A stretch of 64,000 nt of DNA. It comes from Mercenaria mercenaria. Its lineage: Eukaryota; Mollusca; Bivalvia; Venerida; Veneridae. The position numbers and the translations under genes were made by a program. The stretch lies in assembly GCF_021730395.1 (NCBI RefSeq), contig NC_069370.1, positions 74,417,501 through 74,481,500 of the forward strand, read 5' to 3'. The notes under the pieces were generated by a model. That model was not told the origin of the DNA. It saw only the letters and a list, made by a program, of their open reading frames with translations, and made no database searches. Positions 45,438 through 57,002 of the stretch are shown here, in pieces. Positions within the stretch are counted from its first letter, which is position 1. Each line of letters begins with the position of its first letter.

Positions 45438-48400
45438 AAACTGAAAATTACCAAATTGACGTTAGCCTGGGTGCGGATGGGACACTCCTGGGTTCCACCT
45501 CATCTTTATCACAAGAAAAACAACTGAAGGTATCCACCTGTACTAACAGGAAATCTGACAAATTGTGTGACTCTTACAAGTGCATAATGACAACCAGTAG
45601 TGAAACTAGTGACAAAAATATAAATGTAAACCAAAATGATGACCAGTATACCTCACTAGATGTTTCTATGGAGGATATCAAATTTGACACTAATGGCTTG
45701 AATTTTACGCATTTAAATATTCATTATCTGTATCCAAAATTAAATGAAATCAAGTTTTTGATAGATAAATTTCCAAATATTGATATACTTGGATTAGGAG
45801 AAACTTTTCTCAATGATGCATTTTCAGACAATGAATTTCATTTGAACAACTATCAACTTTTCCGTCGTGATAGGCAATCAAATGGTGGTGGAATTATCCT
45901 GTATGTTAAGTCTAGTTTACCATGCGAAAAAAGAACTGATCTCGAATCAAATGATCTTGAGGCTATCTGGTTAGAAATGAAAAGCAACAAGCAAAAGCCC
46001 TACATAATAGGATACATCTATAGGCCACCATCATCCCCATCTACATGGAATGACAAAATTGAAGAAATACTAGAAAAACTCTATGCAGAAAACAAAGAAA
46101 TTATAATTTTTGGGGACTTTAACTACAATTTTCAACAATCAGTCTCCACAAATACAAAATGGAATAACATCAATTACACTTTCAATTTAAGACAACTTAT
46201 TACCAAGCCTACTAGAGTCACGAAATTGTCATCAACTATCATTGACCACCTATATACAAATCAGCCACAAAACATAATCTTCACTGATGTCCCTATACTA
46301 TCTTTGAGTGACCACTATCCTATATGCTTCACAAGGAAAACACATGCTAAGCTAAAAAAAGGTCCTTTGCATATAACAATTAATTACAGAAACCTTTAAC
46401 AATTCAATGCATACAATTATATTGATGATCTATCAAATCAACCATGGTCACTCATCGACATGTATAGCGACCCAGATGATGCACTAGATACATTTAATAA
46501 AATATATTTACAAGTTCTAAATACGCATGCACCATACAAGCAAAAACGTGTAAAGCAAATAAATCAAAAGGATTGGTTCAATGATGAAATTGCAAGTGCT
46601 ATAAATAAAAGGGACTATGCTAAGAAAAAACATCAAACAGAAGAATTCAAATACTGGAAGTCACAAGTTAAAAAACTTTCGTACAAAGCTCAAAGGGATT
46701 TTTTTAACCAAGAGATAAATTCCAACAACAAAAATCCAAAAAACTGTGGAAAAATTTAAAAGACCTTTCAGGCAAAAGAGAAACTTACCAGACAAACTAT
46801 ATAAATGACGATCAAGGAAACCCCATTACTGACACAAAATAACAGCTGACTCATTCAACGCATTCTTTTCAAATGTCTTTAAAAGGCAGAAAAATCTCAA
46901 CTCTCAGTTATGAAACTAAATCTGTCTTAAAAGACAACATGCAACATAAAATAAAAAACAACACAACACAATTTGAAATACCTAAAATAGATGAAAACTC
47001 TGTAAAAAAAGCACTAGACTCCCTTGATACAACTAAGGCCACAGGGCTTGACTGTATCAGTGCTAAATTTCTTAAAACTAGTTCCTCTGTGATATGCAAA
47101 CCATTGTGTGCAATTATTAATATGAGCATACAAACTGGAAAGTTTCCATCCTCACTGAAACAGTCTAAAGTAACACCAATATTCAAAAAAGGCCAAAAAT
47201 CTGACAAAAAACAATTATAGACCTATATCAATATTGCCTGTCCTCTCTAAGATATTTGAAAAACATGTATCAGATCACTTGAAACTATTTTTAGAAACTC
47301 ATAAATTGATCTTTAACAGGCAATCTGGCTTTAGAACTAAACACTCATGTGAAACAGCTTTGATTAATATAACTGACAACTGGATCAATGCAATAAATGA
47401 TGGTAAACTTGTTGGGACAATATTTCTTGACCTCTCAAAGGCATTCGACCTAGTAAATCACAGAGTTCTTCTTGAAAAACTCCACTTTTATCATCTGTCT
47501 CAAAAGTCAATCAACTGGATTACATCATACCTCTCCAATAGAACACAGAGAGTCAGTGTTTCAGGTACCCTTTCAGAACCTGAAGAGGTTCTGTCCGGGG
47601 TACCGCAGGGATCAGTTTTAGGGCCTTTACTGTTCATCATTTACATAAATGACCTGCCATTTCATGTAGACAATTCTACCACAGATATGTTTGCAGATGA
47701 CACTACAATAACAGCCTCAGGATACTGTGTTCCTGAATTATGCCAAAACCTTCAAGCTGACCTTGACAATGTAAACAGATGGTGCAAACAAAACGCGATG
47801 ATTTTAAATGCGCAAAAAAACTAAAGCAATGTATATATCCTCAAGAAGCACAGACTCAACTAGCAATTCAGATCTATATTTAGAAAATCAAGCCATTGAA
47901 TTTTCTAAAACTGAAAAATTGTTAGGTGTTTACGTGGATGATAATCTAAACTGGAAGACTCAAGTTGAAAAAGTACTTAAAACATGTAACTCTCAATTAT
48001 ATTTACTGCTGAGAATCAAACAGTATCTTGAAATTCACACAAGGAAGTTATTCTATAATGCCTATATTTTACCACATTTGGACTATTGTTGTACAATTTG
48101 GGGTAACTGCAACAATGAGTTGACCACAAATCTAATCAAATTTCAAAAAAGAGCAGCAAGAATAATTCTAGATAAAAGCTATGATACTCCATCTGATGCT
48201 TTATTTAGCGAATTAAAATGGATGAAATTTGACGAGAGACTTCAATACAAAAAGGCAATAATGATGTTCAAATCCATCAATGCTGACTCCTTTCCTGAGT
48301 ATATGAAAGATAAATTTCAAAATATTAATCAAAGGCATCATCATAACTTGAGATCTGTAAATAACTCTGAAATAGTCATTCCAAAACCGAAGAAAGAACT

Positions 48401-48617
48401 CTTTCGTAAATCATTGGTGTACTCAGGTCCCAAACTATGGATGATATTCCACTTAATATACGAAAGTCTGAAACACTTAAGGAATTCCAAGCTTCATACG
48501 TTAAGTGGAAATTCTCTTCTCATATGTGAATATGCAATTATAATCTACATGTTCCAACAAAATATATTTTGCTTTGTGTTAAACTTGATATTAATTATTT
48601 GGTATGACAATCTTTAA
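45416..48617 (+). pseudogene. CR1 ORF2 (endonuclease and reverse transcriptase), interrupted
   Basis: Endonuclease (45.7-46.4 kb): FTHLNIHYLYPKLNEI, LGLGETFLND, NGGGIILYVKS, IIFGDFNYNF and LSLSDHYPICF. Reverse transcriptase (about 46.95-47.8 kb): KATGLDCISAKFLK, PIFKKG, YRPISILPVLSKIFEK, SGFRTKHSCETA, FLDLSKAFDLVNH, GVPQGSVLGPLLFIIYIND and FADDTT. The thumb follows: KLLGVYVDDNLNWKTQVEK. A stop after NYRNL (near 46397) and frame changes near 46755, 46840, 47212 and 47815 break it. The shifts at 47212 and 47815 lie in runs of A, so they may be consensus errors. The frame before the first stop opens at a Met that overlaps ORF1. Confidence 0.85.
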
Positions 48618-48820
48618 ATTATGTTAACAATGCCACATTTCTTATTCAGTTTGTACAAAACTTTTATTTATGTACCATTCTTATTTGTTTTGTATTGTAA
48701 CTTTGTGTAATGCTCTGTTGTTTATATGTATATATGTTGAGGCCCACATGGAAGATTGGGAAACCAAATGTGTAGCCTCATTAAATAAAGTCTTTACTTA
48801 CTTACTTACTTACTTACTTA

Positions 48821-49093
48821 CTCTATCTCTGTTATTACTGAATGGATTTGATTCAAACTTAAAATAGTTGTTCAGTATCATCACCCACATCATATGACAC
48901 AAGGTGCATAACTCTGGCACAATTTGTCATGAATTATTCCCCTTTTTACTTAGAATTTCAGGTTAAAGTTTTATGCACTTTCACTCTATCTCTGTTATTA
49001 CTGAATGGATCTGATTCAAACTTAAACAATTGTTCAACATCATTATCCTTATGTCTAACGGAAATATTATTTGATAGATATTTACCTAATTGT
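48821..49093 (+). repeat. Continuation of the ~150 bp repeat after the CR1
   Basis: Two partial units starting TCTCTGTTATTACTGAATGG (48830 and 48990) with CATCACCCACATCATATGAC and TTCAGGTTAAAGTTTTATGC. They match 42655-42823. Confidence 0.75.
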
Positions 49094-52000
49094 TCAAAAA
49101 TAAGTGTTTGCAATGTAATCTCTATATCTCAGTCCCACTTGTGGAGCATTTGGGTCAATTGCATTTTGTGGCTGGTCATCTTGGTCCTCATTGTCCACAT
49201 CAGGCAATGGAATGTCTCTCTGCTTGCAAATGTTGTGCAGTACTGCGCATGCAGTGATAACTCTGAATAATATATACCTTTTTTCACTATTAATTCATTT
49301 AGGATATGAAATGAAAGGCAGTTAATAATTCATCTTTAATTTAGATTTAGATGCAACAAAAAAATTTACATGCATGTCGTGTGAACAATTCTCTATGAGT
49401 TATGGCCCATTATTTTTGCTTTCGGTTTCAAATAAATCAAGTCTTGAAATAGTGATACCCTTGGCTATCATACAGTGTTCGGTTACTAGCATAACTCAAT
49501 ATTTCTTAAAATTTCCGAATGATGTTCACACAGATTGAAAGACCGATGTAACTAAACTTTGAACAATAGTGTTTTAAAAGGGAAAAAAGTTAACTACTCT
49601 ACCTGCAGGCTTTCTCTGGTTTCATTCTAATTTCTCCATGCAATATCCCAAACCTTCTCTTCAGTTGCCCAATTCCTCTCTCAACTTTACTTCTTGTGAT
49701 TTTGTGGGCTCTGTTATATAGTATATTTTTATAATCATATGTTGCATTTTCATTTAAGAAATAATATATCTCATCCAGTGATTTGTCGTTGAATAAATCA
49801 TTGTTTGGAGTTCAGATGCGAAGGAATTATATCACGAGGTTGCAGCTGGAGTGACATAATAATAAGCATCTGAACGTCAATGATTTATTCAAGAGCAAAT
49901 CACTAAATGAGATATATTATTTCGAATCTAACACGTTACCAAGGATTTTTAAGTACAACCTTGACGTCATTCATTAAATATTTGCCCGTTTTCTATCGTT
50001 TTCTTTTTTAGCGCGCCGCTATGCCATTTGACGCAATGACAAAATAATTGTGACGTCAGAACAGTGATTTGTTGTATAATAATTCACTGTTTTCTGCCTT
50101 CTTTGTTTTTAAAATAGGAAAATGAATCGGATCGTGTTATAATAAGAAGTAATACATTTCAGACCCATGTTTTAATATTTGAAACCAAATGAGAAGAAAT
50201 TATACGTGTTTGGATCAATATCACTTTGGCATAGCCCAATTAAATTAAACATGCGGCATATAAACAATTTGTATTATTGAGATCTAGACTTGCAAGATCT
50301 GCTAAACATATTTTTGGCTTATAATAATTAGTTTCTAATAATCAGTATATGAAATAGGGAATTACTATGGATGAAATCTGTAATTACATGTATTCTTAAA
50401 ATTTCAGTGCACATTAAAACACTAATTAAGCCTTCTCATTTTGGTTTAACATGGTTCATTTTTCGTATACGTATGAAATAATCACTTCGTTAGTGGTTTA
50501 AGTTTCAACAGGTACAACAGCTCAGTTTAGATGGTGTAGGAATTGATCCAGGAGTGTAAGCACAGATTATTAAATATCTAAGCATTGGGCTACTGAATCC
50601 TGATAAATCAGACAATTAGCCTGAAATTGGCATGGTCTATTCTGATTGTAACATGTTTGTTGTAACTTGAGGATAAAAGTTGTTAAATTTGTTAAACTTG
50701 GTAGCCATTGACAGGACGTCAGGGTGCTATTTCACATAAAAGTGTTCTCTCACAGGTTTGTGCTTCAACTTTAGTGTATTGCAAGTAGCACAAAGATTGA
50801 CATATCGAACCGCTTGAGTTAATGCTGATCTATTGTTTACCAGATGATAAAACATGCAAAAGATTTGATTATTCTATACATGCAAAAACAAGTTTGAATG
50901 CTGTATAGTTATTTTATTTTATGCTTTCAAAATTGTAATTGTACAGTCTCATATATTTTAATCATAAGCTACTTTTAGTTTTCCTGTGTACTGGTTTGAC
51001 TGATTTCGAAATCCTCTGTATGAATTTTTGAACTTACTACTACATAAAGATTTTAACTTAACAGAGAAATCATTGCAAAGTCGAAATTATACTAGTTGTA
51101 AACCAGTCAGGGGTGTAACTGTTTTAAGTCATGTAACCTATTTCAGTTACTTTTCAAGCATTTTATAACCTGTGTTAGTTATAAAATATTGTTAACTCGG
51201 GTAAGTTATTCAATAAAAGTCTTTTTGCTCTTCACAAAGTGACCTTTATAGTGAAATTAGTAGAAAAACTGTGGTTAATCAAATTCTCTTTTAGTTGATC
51301 ATGACCTGATAAGCATAATGGGATGTTAAGAGTTTTATAGCTTTAAAACTCTTGCGTAAAACTTTATCAGCCTTGCGTAAATTTTTTTACTGCAGAGCTG
51401 GAAAGATAAAACGTCAAGGATTCAGGTAATAATAGCATTAGTCACATTCAAAATACGGAATTGGCACAGGAGGGCTTTATAATAATTTTATGATAACTGA
51501 AACAAGTTATAAAAGTATCAGCAATAACTCAAATGGGTTAAAACTGCGATAACTTTAAACATTTTACACCCTGACTGGTAACACTGGGGTATGTTATGCA
51601 AGATTGAAGTTGATATATTTACCTGTTGTAAGCACTCTGTGCCCCAGGTTGAGGGTTGAGGTAGGGGGTCAGCAGCCATCTACGGCACGGGTAGCCACTG
51701 TCCCCCAACAGATGATAACCACCATGGACAATGCCTCTTTCAAAAAGCTGTCTCAGCCCACTGTTGTGAAGTATCCTGCTGTCATGTGTAGAACCAGGCC
51801 AACGTGCAACAATATCCTCGATCCTGTCAAAGGCATCAAACACCACCTGCACATTTATGCTGTGATAGCCCTTCCGGTTCACAAATATATCCTCCTCCTC
51901 TGATGGAGCCAGTATCTTAATGTGGGTCCCGTCAATTACTCCAACAACCTTCGGAAACCTTGCTGTTCCGTAAATTGTTGGGCCTGCTTGTCAAGGTCTG

Positions 52001-52325
52001 CACTTGTGTTGGGAAGGAAACAAACTGCTAAATTTAAAGCAGGTGTACATAGAGCTGTTACCACCTCGTTCACAGCTTTAGAACGGTTGATTGAGAAACA
52101 TGGTGGATATCCCCATCATTCAACTGCACACCCCCATTTTGCAAAATATCTCAAAGCAATTAAAATCTTCTCTCTCACAGAGAGACTTTGATGTCTGGCT
52201 GTTCTTGGCTGAAGGTATGGTCGCAACAGGTCCTCAAGGTACTCTATACCTCTACGGTCAAACCTGTATCTCTGGATGATTTCAAGGTCTGTCAGGTTGT
52301 CCAACATATTTGGTCTCGCTGCCAT
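49094..52325 (-). CDS. HARBI1-like DDE transposase (PIF/Harbinger), three exons
   Basis: Exons 51623-52325, 49603-49710 and 49094-49262. Junction codons join cleanly (AYNR|AHKITRSK and KACR|VITACAVLHNICKQ), giving about 330 residues, the usual HARBI1 length. Start MAARPNMLDN lies just after an acceptor (TTTCTTAG), so a 5' UTR exon is likely. DDE_Tnp_4 catalytic acids are visible: VIDGTH, HLLGDSGYP and RSKVERGIGQLKRRF. Exon 1 carries three one-base changes (near 52135, 52078 and 51953), each in or beside a homopolymer. They are either decay or consensus errors, since the flanking frames read as conserved protein. The enzyme would cut and rejoin the element's ends with its Myb-like partner, convergent at 33.9-41.4 kb. 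Confidence 0.85.
49750..49925. mobile_element. Hairpin MITE in HARBI1-like intron 2
   Basis: AATAATATATCTCATCCAGT and GATTTGTCGTTGAATAAATC on the left mirror GATTTATTCAAGAGCAAATC and AAATGAGATATATTATTTC on the right. A related, more decayed hairpin lies at about 40790-40960. Confidence 0.75.
49926..51101. other. HARBI1-like intron, mostly unannotated
   Basis: AT-rich intronic DNA. No exon, RNA gene or paired ends seen. A TGACGTCA-containing patch (50040-50060) recalls the CRE-like motifs in the MITE families elsewhere. Confidence 0.4.
51102..51579. mobile_element. 478 bp MITE with ACCAGTCAGGG ends
   Basis: Left end ACCAGTCAGGGGTGTAA and right end (reverse complement) ACCAGTCAGGGTGTAA. Inside, GTAACCT/AGTTATAA words recur in both orientations. 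It sits in the HARBI1-like intron just 3' (minus strand) of exon 1. No clear target duplication. Confidence 0.75.
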
Positions 52326-52757
52326 ACCTAAGAAATACATCTAACATTATGTAAAAAATTTTTCATTCAAGAAATGATCTGTGTACCAGACTTAAGGTCA
52401 AGATACAACATCTTAAAAATATTCAAACATTTTTTCCAAAGAAAATTTTACCAAAAAAAAAAAAAATACCCTCAAACTTGATAGTGGTCAGTATAATTCT
52501 CCAACAATGATTACGCCCCCCCCCCCCCCCACCCCCTCCCAAAGAAAAAAAGGTTATCCCTATTTTCCAAAACCATTTTTAGATATGCTTATGTTCATTA
52601 AACTTGTTAGGCAGGTGGGTTGCAGGCTGTAAAATGCAGCAAAACTTTCACATAGAACTTTAACGTTAATAATTAGTTACTAAGTGGAGGCTTTCCTATT
52701 GACTATAACATATCCCACCTTCAGATGGAGATAACTCAAAAGTAGCACTGGGACCCT

Positions 52758-52792
<35 letters not shown>

Positions 52793-53367
52793 ATAGTTGT
52801 TTATAATATGATGCTCTATGATCATGCAGAGTTTATGAAAATTCTCTCGGCTAGTTTAAACTTTCCTTCTTGGCATATATAAAAACCCACAGAAAGGTCT
52901 TTAATAATGGTTAATTTTCTAAAGTTAAAATCAAATGTAACTACGTATTTGTCGTAGATGTATTCTTTAAGACCGTATTGTTAAATAGACTGATTAGGTT
53001 ATGGTCATTATGAAAATATACCTGACTGTGATATAGTATGCCCTTTATGTTCAAAAGCTATAAAATGTTAAGCACATGTACTTTCCTATTTAGAAGAAAC
53101 AAGGTAATTGTTTTGAACACACTAACATTGTAAACAGTATTTTTGGATACTCAGCGAGATTGATAAACCTGTTATCATTATTACCCATTTGCAAATGTAG
53201 AAATGATTAGACTAGTAGCAAAAGCCTGTTGAAATATCTTAAAAATTCCTTTTTCAGTACATGTATTGTTTTTAACCGCACTTTATGTGTACAGTGTTTT
53301 AGTGATCAGAAGAAATAGTATGACATTTCAATTTGCAGTTGTAAAGATAAAGATTTAGACTAAGAGA
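52326..53367. other. Region upstream of HARBI1-like exon, no gene
   Basis: Contains a poly-C run (52517-52530) and a poly-T run (52760-52788), but no exon that I can support. It probably includes the 5' UTR intron of the transposase gene. Confidence 0.4.
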
Positions 53368-53544
53368 ACAGTACAACCTCTCCAGAGTGGCCCTCTCTTT
53401 AGCAAAAACCTCTGTAAAGTAACATCATCAAAATTTCCCAAAGCTGAAATATACTATCAAATTTACCTCTCTAGAACAACAACCTTTACATAACAGTCAA
53501 CTTTTGTATCTCTCAAGGGTGTTTCTCTACAGAGGTTGCACTGT
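53368..53544 (+). mobile_element. MITE family T, copy 2
   Basis: Starts ACAGTACAACCTCTCCAGAG and ends CTACAGAGGTTGCACTGT. Matches 37119-37292 over its full length. Confidence 0.85.
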
Positions 53545-53599
53545 ATGTACAATTTTAATGAAAAAGTTTATTTTTGAATTTATTTGTTGTCTCTTTTAT

Positions 53600-54480
53600 G
53601 TACGTCTCCCACTACACAGTGGTGTAGGAGACGTATTGATTTACTCCTGTCTGTGTGTCATAAAGCTTGTTCACACTCTTTGTCGAACATTTCTCATCCG
53701 ATCTTCACCGAACTTGAACAAAATGTGTTTGCCAATAAGTGCCCAGCCATGTTCGATAACTAGCCAAATCGGCCCAGGCAATTCGGAATTAAGGCCCTTA
53801 ATTTACCTTAGGGTCAAAGGTTTGAACCTTCCATTTTGTGTCCGCTCTATATCTCATAAACCCCTTGAAGGATTTTCATCAAACTTGGGTCAAACGATCA
53901 CCTCATCAAGGCGATGTGCAGAACTTATGAGTCAGCCATGTCAGCTCAAGGTCAAGGTCACAACTGAAGGTCAAAGGTTTGAGCCTTCCATTTCGTGTCC
54001 ACTCTATATCTCCTAAACCCCTTGAAGAAATTTTATAAAACATGGGTCAAATGATTACCTCATCAAGACGATGTGCAGAAATTATGAGTCAACCATGCCA
54101 GCTCAAGGTCAAGGTCACAACTAAGGGTCAAAGGTTTGAGCCTTCCATTTGGTGTCCACTCTGTATCTCCTTAACCCCTTGAAGGATTTTCATCAAACTT
54201 TGGTCAAATGATCACCTCATCAAGAACTCATGAGTCAGCCATGTCAACTCAAGGTCAAGGTCACAACTGAAGGTCAAAGGTTTCAGCTCTGTATCTCCTA
54301 AACCCCTTGAAGGATTTTCATGAAACTTTGGTCAAATGATCACCTCATCAAGACGTTGTGCGAATTCATGAGTCACCGTGTCAGTTCAAGGTCAAGGTCA
54401 CAGCTAAAATCAAGGTTTTACCCTTTCACTATCCATAGCAGTGCGGGGGATTTAGCTGTCTTTCAGACTGCCTTGTAAAA
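53600..54480 (+). repeat. 'ACACAGTGGTG' repeat followed by four ~150 bp units
   Basis: Head CTCCCACTACACAGTGGTGT as at 42120, then four units of the 12-13 kb array family (starts near 53845, 54005, 54165 and 54287) with CTCAAGGTCAAGGTCACAAC and AGGTCAAAGGTTTGAGCC. It ends like the 13.4 kb array (GGGGATTTAGCTGTCTTTCA). So head, array and tail together form one dispersed repeat element. Confidence 0.8.
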
Positions 54481-55190
54481 AGTAGTATAGGGGTACTTTT
54501 AGTGAAAAAAATGCACATACGCTCTAGTATGTATAGGTGTCCTTTTGGGTCTTTTATGTGCTCTAAGTAACCAATATACATGTATATATACGACTTACTA
54601 TCTAGATGATTGGCAGTTGTGGGGACACATACCCTTTTCTCAAAAGCAGCTCTAGTTCTATTCTGAGTATGGCTATGTACAGAGCTGTATTTTATTTCTG
54701 TTTTTTGCCAATTGTATTGTACATAAATGAGACTAATAAAGTGAAAAACTACAATTAAATAGACTTATTTCATGTATTTTTTAAATAGTCTTTAAAGGGA
54801 ATTCCTATAGTTTTGTATGCAGAGAACAGGAGAATTACAAGGCTAACTCCATTTTCATTCAACGTTTGGACTATTTATTAAGTATTATAGTTTTGTATGT
54901 ACATCTTTCTGTGCAGCCGACACTATCTATGGAAAATTGAAGTGAAGTCAACATTTGTTGAAACTTTTGACAGACAGTCTAAAGTATGATATGAGCTGTG
55001 CCATGGGAAAACCAACATAGTGACCTTACATGTCAAGCATAGATCTGTCATGTGATTTTAGCAAATAAAATGCAAAGAAACTAAGGAAAATAGCTCTACA
55101 GAGCAAAAACAACTAAGAACTATTTCTCTCCGCCATTATGCTACTACCATTTTTTTGCGCCATTTTTCTATGCTACTACCTTTTTTGGCG
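54481..55190. other. Non-coding spacer
   Basis: AT-rich DNA without exon or paired ends. A loosely repeated TATAGTTTTGTATG phrase occurs at 54805 and 54885. Confidence 0.35.
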
Positions 55191-55320
55191 CCATTTTCTG
55201 CCTATTGCAATTAGAGAATCTGTTAGCGAACAGCATGGATCCTGACCAGACTGCCGGGATTGGCAGGCTGTTGGTCGCAATGCCATTATGTTGGTTTTCT
55301 CATTGCGCAGCTCATATATC
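55190..55320 (+). mobile_element. Bivalve-type MITE fragment (GCGAACAGCATGGATCC)
   Basis: Contains GTTAGCGAACAGCATGGATC, CTGACCAGACTG and TTTTCTCATTGCGCAGCTCA. Related sequences lie at 58880-59035 (full hairpin), 39910-40010 and inside the E1/E2 arms (15855-15975). Confidence 0.7.
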
Positions 55321-55439
55321 ATGAATAAAGTAACAATTTTTAATAAGTTTTATCAGTGATCAAATGTTGATACCTGTTTATGCTGTATTGACATGTATCA
55401 TGCCTGACAAGTATCATGCAGCTTGCCATTTCTGTCTGT

Positions 55440-56530
55440 GTTTAGACATTCCATTTTATTAGATAGCTATTTGAAGAATAGTCTAGCTATTCTACTTACC
55501 CTGGCCTCAGTGTCGGCATCAACACCTGGGTTAAGTTTTTGCATGCAAGTACATACAGCTATCATTTAAAGGCATATAGCTTTGAAACTTATTTTTTCTA
55601 GGTCAATTACCAACCTCACTGGGTCAAGTTCCAGAACTCTGACATGTATTTTGAGCAAATTGTGCCCCCTTTTGGACTTAGAAAAATCTGGTTAAAGTTT
55701 TACATGCAAGCTACTATCTCCAAAACTAAAGCAGATATTGATTTGAAATTTCACGTGTCTTCGGGGTTATAAAACAAATTGATGGCACCAAGTCCCATAA
55801 CTCTGACCTTCATTTGGGTTTGTGGTATTTTTCGTCCGAACAGGTGTGGTATTCAAGTGGTCTTAACTTACAATTTAGCCTGGTTACTCATACATTTTTG
55901 TCCATTTTTGTGTTCACAGTACAATTACTGGTACCTATATACAAGGAAAACAGGGAAAATCTATGTATTACAATTAGTAAGCAAAATCTTTACTGTTTCC
56001 TAACATATTTATTCCTCTCAATTTATATATTATAAATTTATAATGATAATAATGTTTTATTGATGAAATACAAAAATGTGAAGTAAATCATAAATACATG
56101 GCATGGCATTCTGTTAAGGTAGTTCTGCACTTCAGGACCGGAAATTTTTTCTACAATGTAGAATTTGATTAAACTCTGATTTTTCAAAACTTCGGAATAT
56201 TCTAAGAAAATTCAGAAAATAAAAAAGATAGGGTTGTGTGCTTGATTTTTTTGCTAGACTGATTTGAAAAATTTAGACCTAACGCAAGTTTTCATAATGG
56301 GAGTCTATGGGAAAAACGCAATTTTCAAAACATTTTCGCAAATAGAAATATTTCTGCAATGTAGATTTTAATGAAACTTCTCAGTCATAAACAGACATAC
56401 GGCCTATAATACGACGAAATAAAATGTATAGGTCCATATGCTTATTTTTGAGATATTTGGCTATGATTAAAGTGAACTGCCTATTTCAAGCTAATTTTAA
56501 GACATTATTTTAGATTATTTAACGTGTAAG
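55440..56530. repeat. Two dispersed non-coding repeats
   Basis: 55440-55800 has a molluscan-style repeat (TCTAGCTATTCTACTTACCC, CATAACTCTGACC) related in style to 42545-42823. 56105-56530 has another (AAGGTAGTTCTGCACTTCAG, GGAGTCTATGGGAAAAACGC). No coding support. Confidence 0.45.
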
Positions 56531-57002
56531 ATGTTTTAATATCATATTTTAACTTTAGAAAGAAAGTAACAGTGCCATTTTAATATATTTATTCACAGGT
56601 TGTCCTTAATTCATAAACTGATTTTTGTTTCCGTACGCCGAATAAGGGCATTATTCTACGTTTTCCAAATAAGTGACGTTATGCAATCACTTCCGGTTTT
56701 TCAAACGTGCAGAAATACCTTAAGTGACATATCATAACAGTGACAACAATGTGAGTTACATTGCAATAGAAATAATCCATCATATGAATAAGTGATCCTT
56801 AAGAATATTAAAAGATGCTGATTATTTCATCAGTTTTACAATAAAATTTTATAGCAACTAAAGCAAAGGTTTAAAACTTAACAATAATGAGTTTTCTACA
56901 AAGACATCCATGTACACAGCTAGCCACTTCTGGACATGCATATAAATAATTTCACTTCCTCTTGATACAACATGTATATGTACAGGCTACATTCTTGTAC
57001 AA

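Larger units (their letters stand above)
42824..48820 (+). mobile_element. CR1-type LINE, near full length (~6.0 kb)
   Basis: Layout: 5' UTR of about 340 bp, ORF1 with coiled coil and SGNH esterase domain (43161-45437), ORF2 with AP endonuclease and reverse transcriptase (45416 to about 48617), then a 3' UTR ending GCCTCATTAAATAAAGTC and a (TTAC)n tail. ACTCT occurs at both junctions, a possible short target duplication. An esterase-bearing ORF1 plus this RT is typical of CR1. ORF1 is intact. ORF2 is interrupted by one in-frame stop and about four frameshifts, several at A-runs. Confidence 0.9.

Noticed and set aside
51604-52279. Plus-strand frames over the transposase exon
   Set aside because: Shadows of the minus-strand HARBI1-like exon.
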